A stretch of DNA of 64,000 bases from Tritrichomonas musculus (Eukaryota; Parabasalia; Tritrichomonadida; Tritrichomonadidae), in assembly GCA_039105265.1 (NCBI GenBank), contig JAPFFF010000007.1:6076001-6140000 (forward strand). The letters are read 5' to 3'. The notes beneath the pieces are model-generated. The model had not been told where the DNA came from. It searched no databases and was given only the letters and a program-made list of their open reading frames with translations. Of the stretch, positions 28,815-37,919 are shown in pieces. Both the position numbers and the translations under genes were made by a program. Position 1 is the stretch's first letter, and each line of letters opens with the position of its first letter.

Positions 28815-29048
28815 ATGAGTAATTATGAACAAAGGAGAACCTTACATGATGACAAACATCAAAATCATTTTGACAAACAGAGACTCAAACAACAAAAAGA
28901 AAGGACAAGAATTAATTCACAACCAACGGTTAAGAAGTATGAGGAGAAAGGTAATATTAATCATGAACCACCAGCAAAAACAACAAAGCCACTGAATTAT
29001 CATTTGCTTACACTAAACCATTCAACAATTTCGATGAACAATTTCTAA
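28815..29048 (+). CDS. Element B small basic protein between the HNH genes
   Basis: A 77-residue basic, Gln/Lys/His-rich protein (MSNYEQRRTLHDDKHQNHF), without a recognised domain. It lies between the two HNH genes on the same strand. It could be a real small gene or a by-product of the duplication; the composition looks disordered. Confidence 0.4.
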   Translation: MSNYEQRRTLHDDKHQNHFDKQRLKQQKERTRINSQPTVKKYEEKGNINHEPPAKTTKPLNYHLLTLNHSTISMNNF

Positions 29049-29078
29049 TTTTTTATTTAATATTTACACAAAATACAA

Positions 29079-29681
29079 ATGACAGAAATATCAGAATTTG
29101 TTACACTCGTTGATCATGAGGACTATGAAATATTATCGACTTACCCACATACCATTAGAAGGAAAGACAATCATCATGTATGTAGTGAAACATTAAGAAA
29201 AAGTGATGGTTATTTAATTGTTACTCTTAATAGAAAAACATTTCTAAAGCACCGGTTAGTTGCTTCACAATTCATTGATAATCCAAACAACTTATCTTTT
29301 GTTGATCATATCAATCATGATAGAACTGATAATAGAATAGAGAACATTAGGTGGGTATCAAATTCTACTAACAATTTCAATAAATCATCTAATAAAGGAA
29401 TCCAATACGAATTTGTTGATGATATACCAGATGAAGCAATAAAGGTATTGTTTTATAACACTCGTACAGAGCGTCATGAATTTGAAGAAAACAAATATTA
29501 TTACTATCATAATGAGAATGATGAAGAGGTATTTTATAGCAAAATGACTGATACACTTTATAGAATTATGCATATCAATACTACTAAGAAGAATACGCGA
29601 TTCATCGCAATGAGAGACAGTAATAATAAACAAGTTAGTGTATGCATCAATCGTTTCAAGCACCAGCATTCTCTTGACTAA
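29079..29681 (+). CDS. HNH homing-type endonuclease, second copy
   Basis: A 200-residue protein related end to end to the copy at 28158. The HNH core is FVDHINHDRTDNRIENIRWV, again after a NUMOD4-like EILSTYPHTIRRKDNH. The 3' flanks of the two copies also match (AAAAAAC.TCAT.AATATTTTTGT), so the duplication took in noncoding DNA. It ends 10 bp before the end of the convergent coiled-coil gene. Confidence 0.85.
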   Translation: MTEISEFVTLVDHEDYEILSTYPHTIRRKDNHHVCSETLRKSDGYLIVTLNRKTFLKHRLVASQFIDNPNNLSFVDHINHDRTDNRIENIRWVSNSTNNFNKSSNKGIQYEFVDDIPDEAIKVLFYNTRTERHEFEENKYYYYHNENDEEVFYSKMTDTLYRIMHINTTKKNTRFIAMRDSNNKQVSVCINRFKHQHSLD

Positions 29682-29690
29682 AAAACCTCA

Positions 29691-30071
29691 TTAATATTTT
29701 TGTAGTTCATTAATTACTTTAACAACAGCATTTACAGCATTCTTTATTTCCTCTATCTTTGCTTTCATACTTGCAATATCAGCTTTGACAGACTCGATAG
29801 CGATTTCCCATAAAGGTTGTTCATCGTCTTTCTGAACAGTTACTTTCTTCAAACACACTTCACCACCTTTAATTTTACCATCAACTTTGTTACAATTTTT
29901 CTTAGTGATTCTATAGACACTTCCATCAGGTACTTCAATCTTGTAAAGCTTATTCAAGAGTTGTGTAGTTTGTTTCTCCATTTCTTCTTTGTGATCACGA
30001 TAGTAAGCATCGAACTCAATAATAGATTTAAAAGATTTTGTTTCTTCTTGTACTTCATTAATTACTTTCAT
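29691..30071 (-). CDS. Element B small coiled-coil protein
   Basis: A 126-residue protein. Residues 13-75 form a globular part (SIIEFDAYYRDHKEEMEKQ, TTQLLNKLYKIEV, then a basic CxxK-rich strand), and residues 85-126 a coiled coil. It matches the 118-residue protein of Element A at 23078-23434. In both elements it is the neighbour of the amphipathic small protein and the capsid gene. Function unknown. Confidence 0.72.
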   Translation of the reverse strand: MKVINEVQEETKSFKSIIEFDAYYRDHKEEMEKQTTQLLNKLYKIEVPDGSVYRITKKNCNKVDGKIKGGEVCLKKVTVQKDDEQPLWEIAIESVKADIASMKAKIEEIKNAVNAVVKVINELQKY

Positions 30072-30107
30072 TGCCTTTTAATCCTCACCAAAAATAGTTA
30101 TAAGCCT

Positions 30108-30329
30108 TTATTTTACTTCATCTATGATTGACTTACCGATATTAAGCCCTTTGTCAATGGTATTTACAAATCCATTCACTCCTGGTATATACTCTAAAGC
30201 GGGCTTAACTTTGTCAAAAATCTCCTTTACTTTAGGAAGAGCTTTTATAGCCTTTACTGCTAAACCTTTTATTTTTCCACCAACACTCTTCACTGCATTT
30301 TTCAGTTTCTTCCAAATTCCTGCTGCCAT
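30108..30329 (-). CDS. Element B amphipathic small capsid-associated protein (pVI-like)
   Basis: A 73-residue protein starting MAAGIWKKLKNAVKSVGGK, strongly basic and amphipathic, ending in a Gly/Ile-rich helix. It is divergent from the capsid gene with 43 bp between starts, as in Element A (23656-23976). It has the same start pattern MAxGxW as the two A proteins. Compared with adenovirus protein VI by size, amphipathic helix and genomic place only. Confidence 0.65.
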   Translation of the reverse strand: MAAGIWKKLKNAVKSVGGKIKGLAVKAIKALPKVKEIFDKVKPALEYIPGVNGFVNTIDKGLNIGKSIIDEVK

Positions 30330-30372
30330 GTGTTTTCTTCTTCAGTAAATAATTTGTTTTATTAACTGTTAA

Positions 30373-32391
30373 ATGTTATATCGCAACGAAAGAGCACATA
30401 ATTACAAAATAGAAGCAGGTAATGTACTTGATACTTTCAATCAGATGAGATCAATGATAAATAAAAATGATGGTACACGCTCATTCTCATTCAGAACTGT
30501 TGACTGTCATGACCAACCAGCCCCATTTCATCAAGGCCAATATAGTCAAATTTCTCTTACACACCCTGATCATTTCATTAGTGATGTTGATAAAGGATTC
30601 CTTACCTTCCATGTCAAACTTGATTTACAGCTCAATACTGACCTCAGCAAACTCCAACAGATTGATGATCCAAACAATTTCTATAAGCTCTTTGTTGGAC
30701 TCAAATCTTCTAACCAATTGTTTGATAGATTGGAAATTCTTCATAATAATGTCAATGTTGGATATCAACAAAATGAATGCGTACGAGAAGGTTTCCTCTA
30801 TTCTGCTGTGAAACCAGAAACAGAAAAGAAGCGAAGAAGATTTGTTCACAGTCTCTGGGAAAATGTAGCTTCATACTCACAAACAGTAGCAGGAACATAT
30901 GTCAATCTCAACAATTTCAAAGAAAATGGTAAAACTTCTGTTGATTTCGATCTTAATGTTCCTTTTGATGATCTTCTTGCACTGCAGGCATTTGATCTCT
31001 TCCCTAATGGCATCATTGGTGATCTCTCTATAAGATTCCAAGTAACTCCAGCAGGTTTGGTTTGGGCAGCTATAGATCCTTACACTGTTGCAGAGACAAA
31101 AGCTTTCCTCGAAGATAATGAAAGTGTGAGCACAGAGGAACTTGATAAACTTAAACAAATTACGGTTCACGGTCATCTCAAACATCAATTTACACAAATT
31201 GGAAATGAAGCAGTGATTCCTGGTCCTGGCAAAGAACCTGTTCCAGACCCTGATCCTTCACCTTCACCTTCTCCTGATCCTGATCCTACCCCTACTCCTG
31301 TCAAGTATAAGATTCAATATAGAATAGGAGAGCAATGGGATAATGATGATGGAAGTACTGGTTACACTGATATTCTTACAGATTTGGAATTCTATTTCAG
31401 CTATACTACAGAGGAATTTGCTGAGTTTGGTCTTCAACCTTCTGCTAGTGATGAAGAAATTTGTGTTCACAATCCTGCTGTAACACTACCACCATTAAAT
31501 CATGCTGACAAAAATGGACGTTATTACGCATGGCAAATTGTAAAGACCCCTGTTGTTAGTGCTCATCAAACATTACAAGCTTTGCACGAAGCTAAAGCTC
31601 AAGTACTGAAAGAAACTTATTCCTCACAGCCTGCTACCCTCACTGTAAACAGAATGACAATTACGTTATGCAAGTCCAATATGCAAGGTTTTGGAGTTTG
31701 TGAAGCTACAAGGCACGGTATAGAAGAAATACTGTCAAAGGGTGTTATAATTCCATCACAGAAAGTAGATTATCATTCATTTCCAATAGCACCAGCAGCA
31801 AACGGTATCAAGTCTACTCTCAATATTCCTCTTATAAATGTTACTACACTTTCTATCATGTTTCCTAAACATCATAATGATCTTACAGTTTTTGAGAATC
31901 CTGTTTATTCAAATTGCTATCTAAATATTGGTGGTAAGAATTTTCCTGATGAAAATGTTTCTACAATTGGAGCAAGGTTCTTTGAAAATCAACTTACTGC
32001 AGGAGACCTTGATGCGATTACTCTTCAATGCACAAAGGAGTTCGAAGACAGTATGACAATGCCTAAGAATGATGCTAATGGTGTTCGCTACAATAATACT
32101 CTTAGTGATGCCAGTAGTTTTGTCTTCAATATTCAAGCTGAAAGATCTTCTGCAGGTTATTGCTTCGACGGAATTGACGGAGGTTTTGGCAACGTACAGA
32201 TTCAAGTACAAGGACAACCCATCTATTCTGGTGCAAATGACACTTACTATAATGTTATCGAACCTTCTGGAAATATTGTCCATCCATGTCCAACACAATT
32301 ATGGATTACAAGAGATTCTTACTTCTTAATGAATCTCGATGGACTTGTTTATGTTGATGATCAAAGTCCTGAAGGTAGTCAAGTAGAGTAA
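30373..32391 (+). CDS. Element B major capsid protein
   Basis: A 672-residue protein in the position and size range of Polinton major capsid proteins, which have a double jelly-roll fold and form the virion shell. It matches both pieces of the Element A capsid gene: residues about 1-280 match 24090-25039, residues about 420-672 match 46161-46890 (FEDSMTMPKNDANG/FEDSFTQPLNDPVTG, GYCFDGID/GYVFDGID). A loop near residues 290-315 is Pro/Asp/Ser-rich (PDPSPSPSPDPDPTPTP), likely a surface-exposed insertion of this copy. TAAATG start context. Confidence 0.88.
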   Translation: MLYRNERAHNYKIEAGNVLDTFNQMRSMINKNDGTRSFSFRTVDCHDQPAPFHQGQYSQISLTHPDHFISDVDKGFLTFHVKLDLQLNTDLSKLQQIDDPNNFYKLFVGLKSSNQLFDRLEILHNNVNVGYQQNECVREGFLYSAVKPETEKKRRRFVHSLWENVASYSQTVAGTYVNLNNFKENGKTSVDFDLNVPFDDLLALQAFDLFPNGIIGDLSIRFQVTPAGLVWAAIDPYTVAETKAFLEDNESVSTEELDKLKQITVHGHLKHQFTQIGNEAVIPGPGKEPVPDPDPSPSPSPDPDPTPTPVKYKIQYRIGEQWDNDDGSTGYTDILTDLEFYFSYTTEEFAEFGLQPSASDEEICVHNPAVTLPPLNHADKNGRYYAWQIVKTPVVSAHQTLQALHEAKAQVLKETYSSQPATLTVNRMTITLCKSNMQGFGVCEATRHGIEEILSKGVIIPSQKVDYHSFPIAPAANGIKSTLNIPLINVTTLSIMFPKHHNDLTVFENPVYSNCYLNIGGKNFPDENVSTIGARFFENQLTAGDLDAITLQCTKEFEDSMTMPKNDANGVRYNNTLSDASSFVFNIQAERSSAGYCFDGIDGGFGNVQIQVQGQPIYSGANDTYYNVIEPSGNIVHPCPTQLWITRDSYFLMNLDGLVYVDDQSPEGSQVE

Positions 32392-32450
32392 GTAATCTTC
32401 TTTCTTTTTTTGTTTCCGTCAACCTAATTTAACTATTGCTTTCATCATAA

Positions 32451-33563
32451 ATGCTTGCTTACCCATTTAGTAGTAAGTACAAGTTTTTTGAATTCAAGAA
32501 CGTTCCTAGGGAGCCTTATGTACCAGACTATAAACTAAAAGCTTGTAAACAATATATGAAGCCAAATTTCAGTAACGAACCTGGTTGTTGGGAAGCTGAT
32601 CTAATGTTTGTGAAGAACACTATCTATCTTGTTTTGATAAACGTTAATACTAGATTCTTAATAGTTGAGCCAATAGAGAGTAAAGAAACAAGAGTATTAT
32701 CAATAAAGATAACAGATATTATAGTTAATTATGATGTTGATATCTTTACTATTAAATGTGATGGTGAAAAAGGATTGCAAGCAGTACAAAATGATATAAT
32801 TGTACTTCGTACCAACGATGATGGAATTGTATTTGTTCCAGCAATTCACAATATTGTTCGCGAAAGTGGAATGAGGGGTAAAGAAAAAATATTAAATGAA
32901 ATAATTAATAAACATAACACCAATGTACTAAAAACAATATTGTTGGAATACAATGATGAGATTGATGTAAATACTATTAAATCATGGTCAGTATACAGAA
33001 TCAAATTTGTAGTAAACTCTTCTCCATATGCACTAGCCCATAAAACAGTTGATTCAGTTATAAGAACTTTACGTAATGCTTTTGGTACAAACGACACAAA
33101 AATAGCAAACAATAATTATATGCAACAGATGGTCAATTATTACAATAATACTCCGCATAATTCACTACGAGTAAGAAACTATAATTATGAAAGTGATAGT
33201 AAATATATTTATTATACTCCTGCTCAAATGCAAAACGATATTGACCTTGAATGGAAATATATAAGAATGATGAGAAGCAAATTACAAAGTATACACAAAA
33301 AACAACAACATAAAGGTCTATTAACATACAAGAAAGGAAATATAATTCTTGTTCATGTTGATTATGGTAAGACTAAAAAGAAATTTGATAAACGACGAAG
33401 AGTGTTTAATGAGATAGCTGAATTCTTAGCGTACTCTAATGGTAATGTTATATGTAAACTTCAAAATGGGAATCTGATACAAGTACCTATTGCGTACACA
33501 AAGAAAATTGCAAATAGCTATGATGAACTAAATAAAGATTATAAACTGTACTTTGGTATGTAA
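32451..33563 (+). CDS. Element B retroviral-type integrase
   Basis: A 370-residue integrase of the rve (RNase H-like) kind that inserts Polinton DNA. Acidic residues: Asp in WEADLMFVK (about 50), Asp in KCDGEKG (about 103) and, at the aligned third place, Asp in KTVDSVIRTLRN (about 200). The C-terminal part (about 285-365) is a basic SH3/chromo-like module. It aligns with the longer integrase of Element A (53364-54971), but lacks that protein's N-terminal extension. It follows the capsid gene after 59 bp and has a TAAATG start. Confidence 0.87.
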   Translation: MLAYPFSSKYKFFEFKNVPREPYVPDYKLKACKQYMKPNFSNEPGCWEADLMFVKNTIYLVLINVNTRFLIVEPIESKETRVLSIKITDIIVNYDVDIFTIKCDGEKGLQAVQNDIIVLRTNDDGIVFVPAIHNIVRESGMRGKEKILNEIINKHNTNVLKTILLEYNDEIDVNTIKSWSVYRIKFVVNSSPYALAHKTVDSVIRTLRNAFGTNDTKIANNNYMQQMVNYYNNTPHNSLRVRNYNYESDSKYIYYTPAQMQNDIDLEWKYIRMMRSKLQSIHKKQQHKGLLTYKKGNIILVHVDYGKTKKKFDKRRRVFNEIAEFLAYSNGNVICKLQNGNLIQVPIAYTKKIANSYDELNKDYKLYFGM

Positions 33564-33566
33564 TAA

Positions 33567-33896
33567 ATGACTAAACTATACTTCCATACGCAAGATAAAG
33601 AATTTCAGCTTCCTCTAGAATTTGTGAGCAGTAGGAACAAAAGATATATTGTCGTTCAGTATGTAGGTGCAATAGTGAAAGATACGCTTGTTGGCGATTT
33701 GATGGTGCACAGTGATATCGTTCAGCAATATGGTTACTGCGATCAATTTATAATGCTAGCCAATAGAAGACAAACCAAATATAGAAAGTATTTGTTTCTT
33801 GGACATGAACGAAACTATAAAATCTGGTTCACTGACCTTTACGGAAATGTTATTGAACCTTCTGCATTCATACTTAGTTGTCTTCTTATTTATTAA
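33567..33896 (+). CDS. Polinton small conserved protein (SRNxxYI family), Element B
   Basis: A 109-residue protein that begins 3 bp after the integrase stop. It matches the 113-residue protein of Element A (47894-48235): LEFVSSRNKRYIVVQY/PEFVNSRNDKYISFQY, QQYGYCDQFIMLAN/PRDEYCDSLVWYAN, NYKIWFTDLYGNVI/RFKVWFTDAKGNEI. The pattern is beta-rich and compact, consistent with a single jelly-roll or similar capsid accessory protein, but the fold is inference. TAAATG start. Confidence 0.72.
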   Translation: MTKLYFHTQDKEFQLPLEFVSSRNKRYIVVQYVGAIVKDTLVGDLMVHSDIVQQYGYCDQFIMLANRRQTKYRKYLFLGHERNYKIWFTDLYGNVIEPSAFILSCLLIY

Positions 33897-33899
33897 TAA

Positions 33900-35207
33900 A
33901 TGACTGTCAGACCTGGAAAAGAAATTGTATGCGATGATGTTAACTATTCAACTCTTGCTGTAAGCACCAAAGGATATGTAATATATGCCTTTCCAATGAA
34001 ATATGAATTGCCAAAAATGTGTTTGAGCAAAGGACAAGCTGTAATAGATAGCTATCCGTGCTATTATATCAAACTTGAAAAAGACTATTTTCCAACTATA
34101 ATACTTGTCATACGTTTTATTTGTGGAAGAGAGGTTGTTGTTCTAATGAAGGATAGAGATATAGATTATAGTAAAGCAAGAATATTATATGCTTTTGATC
34201 TTGAAGCCTTCAAACCAAAGTTCGCAGAAATAAAAGTTGTAAGCAAATTAACAGAATCAAGTGAGTTCATATATCCTTTCAAACTTGATCCTGATTGTGA
34301 CGATGATATTAAAGAAAAGTATGTAAGCCAACTTTCACAAAAAGTTGATCAAATTCACCCAGAAATCAAACCAGAAAATTATTCTCAACGACACTGGTAT
34401 AATTTTTGCTGTTACCAGGATAATAGAGCCCGTACACAAGAACCTCCTACCTTTCCTTGTTTATCTCCTCAAGAAAGAGCAGAACTTAAAGAAAAACGAA
34501 GATTAGAGAAAGAAGAACAAGAAAAACAAATGAAAAAGGCTGAACAAAGGAAAAAGAAAAAAGAAGCTGAATATCATAAAAAGAGACAAGAAGAAATAAG
34601 AAGAATCAATGAAGCACCGAAGCTTGATATTCAAACAGGAAAAATAATATATAACAAACCTTTTGATCTTGTTGGAGAAGGTAGGTACAAAGCTATAATA
34701 TATAAGAGGCAGAATGCTAATGTGAATACAAATTTACATGACTTTCCAACAGAAAAAACAGAACTTGATATTGATCCTAATGAATCATTAATATTTGACA
34801 ATCATCCTTATCAACAGAGGCCAGCATTAAAGTATCAAGCACGTTCAACTCAAGAAGTACCAAAACCTCCGAAACCACCAGTACCGAAGAAGACAGCCAC
34901 GCTCCGGCCGAGCCTTCGCGAAGCTGGGGCAAAGAGAAAAGAAATTATACCAAAATCTACAAAGCTTGTCAGAGATAGAATAAGACGAGCACATAATGAA
35001 AAGCGCTATGATTATTCCAGTGATAGTGATAGTGATAGTGAGCCTATGGAAATTCAATATGGATATCTTGTTATGAATGATGAACCACCTCCACCAAAAC
35101 AACAACCACCTCCACCAAAACAACAACCACCTCCACCAACCCCAGGCCAACAACCTCCACAAAACCCCAACAACAACAAATTTTCCCACCGAGGCCGCCA
35201 GCAATGA
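33900..35207 (+). CDS. Element B coiled-coil, proline-rich protein
   Basis: A 435-residue protein. Its N-terminal domain (about 1-150) is globular and beta-rich; a strongly charged coiled coil follows (about 195-245, KEKRRLEKEEQEKQMKKAEQ); then a disordered C-terminus with DSDSDSE and three copies of PPPPKQQ-like repeats. It follows the previous gene after 3 bp and starts in a TAAATG context. No counterpart was recognised in Element A. A GC-rich hairpin pair lies within its reading frame (34902-34923). Confidence 0.65.
   Translation: MTVRPGKEIVCDDVNYSTLAVSTKGYVIYAFPMKYELPKMCLSKGQAVIDSYPCYYIKLEKDYFPTIILVIRFICGREVVVLMKDRDIDYSKARILYAFDLEAFKPKFAEIKVVSKLTESSEFIYPFKLDPDCDDDIKEKYVSQLSQKVDQIHPEIKPENYSQRHWYNFCCYQDNRARTQEPPTFPCLSPQERAELKEKRRLEKEEQEKQMKKAEQRKKKKEAEYHKKRQEEIRRINEAPKLDIQTGKIIYNKPFDLVGEGRYKAIIYKRQNANVNTNLHDFPTEKTELDIDPNESLIFDNHPYQQRPALKYQARSTQEVPKPPKPPVPKKTATLRPSLREAGAKRKEIIPKSTKLVRDRIRRAHNEKRYDYSSDSDSDSEPMEIQYGYLVMNDEPPPPKQQPPPPKQQPPPPTPGQQPPQNPNNNKFSHRGRQQ
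34902..34923. repeat. GC-rich hairpin pair inside a coding region
   Basis: CTCCGGCCGAG (34902-34912) can form a small stem-loop and CTTCGCGAAG (34914-34923) is a perfect palindrome. Together they form a G+C-rich island in an A+T-rich gene and are read through in frame. Confidence 0.5.
35085..35147 (+). repeat. 21-bp tandem repeat coding for PPPPKQQ
   Basis: Three tandem units of CCACCTCCACCAAAACAACA type, the last one diverging, at the 3' end of the coiled-coil proline-rich gene. A hexamer run (AGTGAT) coding for Ser-Asp precedes it near 35020-35041. Confidence 0.8.
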
Positions 35208-35298
35208 GAATTGTAAAAGATGATGAACCTAAAAGAAGACAAACCAAAAATAAAAAAGTTCTATCTCCATCAGGACTTGACGATTCTATTATAAATAT

Positions 35299-37902
35299 TT
35301 AAGCTTCATCCTCATCATCTTCATCACTTGTAAGTGCATCTACGGTTTTGATATCATAGCGATAAACATCATTCTTACGGTCTATTTGTTGTTGCTTGTA
35401 TTGTTCTTTATAAGCTGCATATTTACTACCACTACCATAAAGTTTATCCACAATAGCTGTCAAACGTTTTGTATAGTAAGCTTTGTTCTCTTTAAGTTCT
35501 TTTGGTGTTGCAGACAGAACTTGTTCTTGTATAAGTTCTTGTATAGCTTCTTGTCCAGGCTTCTCTCCTAACATGAGTATTTCTGCGAAAACTAATAGGA
35601 ACAATCTTTCTATAAGTTTAATGAAAGAAATATGAACTTTATTATCACTCTTGTCAAAGCTCTCTACTTTAATTTCACCCGTCTTGATATCTATGATAGG
35701 ATCTATGTAATCTGTTCCTATTTTTACAACTTTTGGTCCTGCTCTTTCGTTATAAGCTGCTTTGTGATCTCGTTTGTAGTTTGCCCAAGCAGGGTATGTT
35801 AGAAGTTTACCTCCGAAATCTTTTGTTTCTATCTCTCTCTTGACACTAAGATCAACAACAATAATATACATAGCATTTGAAACTCCTAAATAGTTAAGAA
35901 GTCTTATTACAGATTTGTATTCTGGATACGCTACTTCCCAAAAGAACTTCCAAAGATAAGAGAAAATAGATGCCCAATACGAACTAGGAGACAATCTTTT
36001 GCTTATTCTTGGCTTTCCTAAGCCCAATTTTGTATAATGATCTGTATACTTTTGCATTTCTTCTGTTTCTTTAAGTTTATATTCACCTTTGGCCCAATCA
36101 ACACTGTCAATAGACTTTTGAAATTGTGCTGCTAGCCAAACATTAAATGGAGTTTCTTTTCTAGCTTCACGTGATTTGTATTTTGATTTCCATACTTTCT
36201 TATACGGACTAGCACGAACAATCTTATAGCCATTAACGATTCTTGGTACTCCACGTTTATCCACAAGAACAATATCATCAACTAGGTCTCCGTTCAAATC
36301 TGTAATGGCAACACCGTTAGGATCTTTTGCGTTTGGTGGAAGAAGCCTGTAGCGAGGTTGTCCAGAATCGTCAACATGATTATAAGCATATTCTTGTGCT
36401 AAATCTCGTGTGGCTGCATTCGGTATGTACTTGATACGGAAATTACCGTTGATGATGATGTCTAATAATTGTTGATTGTAAAAGGAAATGTCTCCTTCAC
36501 CTGACAATTTGGCTATTTTGAAAGACTTTTTAAGTTTATCAGGTATATCTTTAGCATCTCTATTTTTTCTTTTACCAATAGTTCTTGTAGGTTTCTTAAA
36601 CAAATCTTCTGTAAAGTCCTTGTCGGGCATATAAGTGTTTTCATGAGTAAATTCACCATATGGTTTGAATCTTTTAGCAGCGCTATCAGCAAAGGTTACT
36701 TCTTGATCTTCTAATGTTCTTCTTTCTTTACGTGGAGCTCTGTACGTTGCTAAAGATGTATTAAGATCATTAACTTCATCATCTTCAATTTCTCCATCAC
36801 TATTAACAGTAACTTCTTCTCTTGACATTGTTTTATGATCGAATAAATATTCATTTTCATTGTCATCGCTATTCATATTGTAAAGAATTTCTCGATCTCC
36901 ATTCTCAGAAATATACTTTAATAATTGTTTCAGTTGCTTTTTGTTTTTGGGTTCTGTAGTTTCATCAAAAATGTTTGTCTCACGAATAGCATTATGCAAC
37001 TGTAGAACAAGCTTTCTTACTCTGGTATCAGAATCGTCTTTTGGCGAGCAAGCACGATTGTAATAATTATACAGATTTTCTTCTGTGAAATCGTCATTCA
37101 ACAAACCAAATTTACGAAGCTGTGCAGCATCTACAGCAGAAGAACTTTTATATATTTGTAACAACCTTTCTTTTTCTTCTTTACTCATGTTTGGAGTACA
37201 TGGTGAATCAGCAATCTTACTCATTGTTTCTATATTGGTTTGCCTTCTTTGATTTTCGAATTTCATCAAAGCCTCAACATCTGATATAATTTTGTCAGAG
37301 TTTCTATTATAAGAATCAATGTTCTTCGTCAAAGATTCTACAAGAGACCTAATTTGCTTTGTATCTTTTTTGTTGAAGATAGGGTATTTTTCAGGGTCAT
37401 CAGCAATTCTGTAGTATAAAAGAAGTGAATCTGATACATCTTTTTTTAGTTCAATTATCTCAGTAAGTATGTTCAAATCATCATTATATCTGTTTCTATA
37501 ATAATGTTGATCTGCTTCCGGTTCCTCCTCTTCTTCTAAATAGCTTTCTGGCTTTGGTGGAGATACTAGTAAAGGAATAGTTACAGTTTGTTTCTTAATC
37601 TTATCATCTAGTTTATTAAAGTCTTTTGTACCATCAATCAACATATTTGTTAATTTTTCTTTTTGTTTTGGTGTACTTTGTTTGGCTATCATAAAGGAAT
37701 TTTTCAGTTCTTCAAGTCTATTGATTATATCACTTCGATATTTTTTTGGGTTATCAAGACATTCAATGATATTCCAAATAATGTCTTGGTCAATATTTGC
37801 TTGTTCATACATATATAGCAACATTCTACGGTAATTCATATCTTTTATTTGTTCTCTTATCATTTTTTTGATTTCTGTTCTGTCAGCTCGCTTAGTAAAC
37901 AT
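35299..37902 (-). CDS. Element B large structural protein with FG-GAP-like acidic loop
   Basis: An 867-residue protein. The N-terminal 480 residues are charged and helical with acidic linkers; the part from about 490 matches the Element A protein at 20752-22185: ITDLNGDLVDDIVLVD against KDLDGDGIPEVVVQ, PRIVNGYKIV against PVIVNGFTTV, and a following helical segment with a hydrophobic stretch. The acidic loop resembles FG-GAP/VCBS calcium loops. Convergent with the proline-rich gene and divergent from the fibre region with only 14 bp between the two start codons. Probably a virion protein; the exact place is unknown. Confidence 0.75.
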   Translation of the reverse strand: MFTKRADRTEIKKMIREQIKDMNYRRMLLYMYEQANIDQDIIWNIIECLDNPKKYRSDIINRLEELKNSFMIAKQSTPKQKEKLTNMLIDGTKDFNKLDDKIKKQTVTIPLLVSPPKPESYLEEEEEPEADQHYYRNRYNDDLNILTEIIELKKDVSDSLLLYYRIADDPEKYPIFNKKDTKQIRSLVESLTKNIDSYNRNSDKIISDVEALMKFENQRRQTNIETMSKIADSPCTPNMSKEEKERLLQIYKSSSAVDAAQLRKFGLLNDDFTEENLYNYYNRACSPKDDSDTRVRKLVLQLHNAIRETNIFDETTEPKNKKQLKQLLKYISENGDREILYNMNSDDNENEYLFDHKTMSREEVTVNSDGEIEDDEVNDLNTSLATYRAPRKERRTLEDQEVTFADSAAKRFKPYGEFTHENTYMPDKDFTEDLFKKPTRTIGKRKNRDAKDIPDKLKKSFKIAKLSGEGDISFYNQQLLDIIINGNFRIKYIPNAATRDLAQEYAYNHVDDSGQPRYRLLPPNAKDPNGVAITDLNGDLVDDIVLVDKRGVPRIVNGYKIVRASPYKKVWKSKYKSREARKETPFNVWLAAQFQKSIDSVDWAKGEYKLKETEEMQKYTDHYTKLGLGKPRISKRLSPSSYWASIFSYLWKFFWEVAYPEYKSVIRLLNYLGVSNAMYIIVVDLSVKREIETKDFGGKLLTYPAWANYKRDHKAAYNERAGPKVVKIGTDYIDPIIDIKTGEIKVESFDKSDNKVHISFIKLIERLFLLVFAEILMLGEKPGQEAIQELIQEQVLSATPKELKENKAYYTKRLTAIVDKLYGSGSKYAAYKEQYKQQQIDRKNDVYRYDIKTVDALTSDEDDEDEA

Positions 37903-37919
37903 TTATTATATTATAAATG
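37900..37919. promoter_or_regulatory. Divergent start pair with TAAATG on both strands
   Basis: The start codons of the large structural gene (minus) and fibre region (plus) are separated by only 14 bp. Both read TAAATG on their own strand, and the block CATTTATTATATTATAAATG is nearly palindromic. Any promoter must overlap the other gene's start. It looks like a compact bidirectional late-type promoter (inference). Confidence 0.55.

Noticed and set aside
34845-35242. Gly/Trp-rich ORFs on the minus strand
   Set aside because: They are the complement of the proline-rich tandem repeat of the gene on the plus strand.
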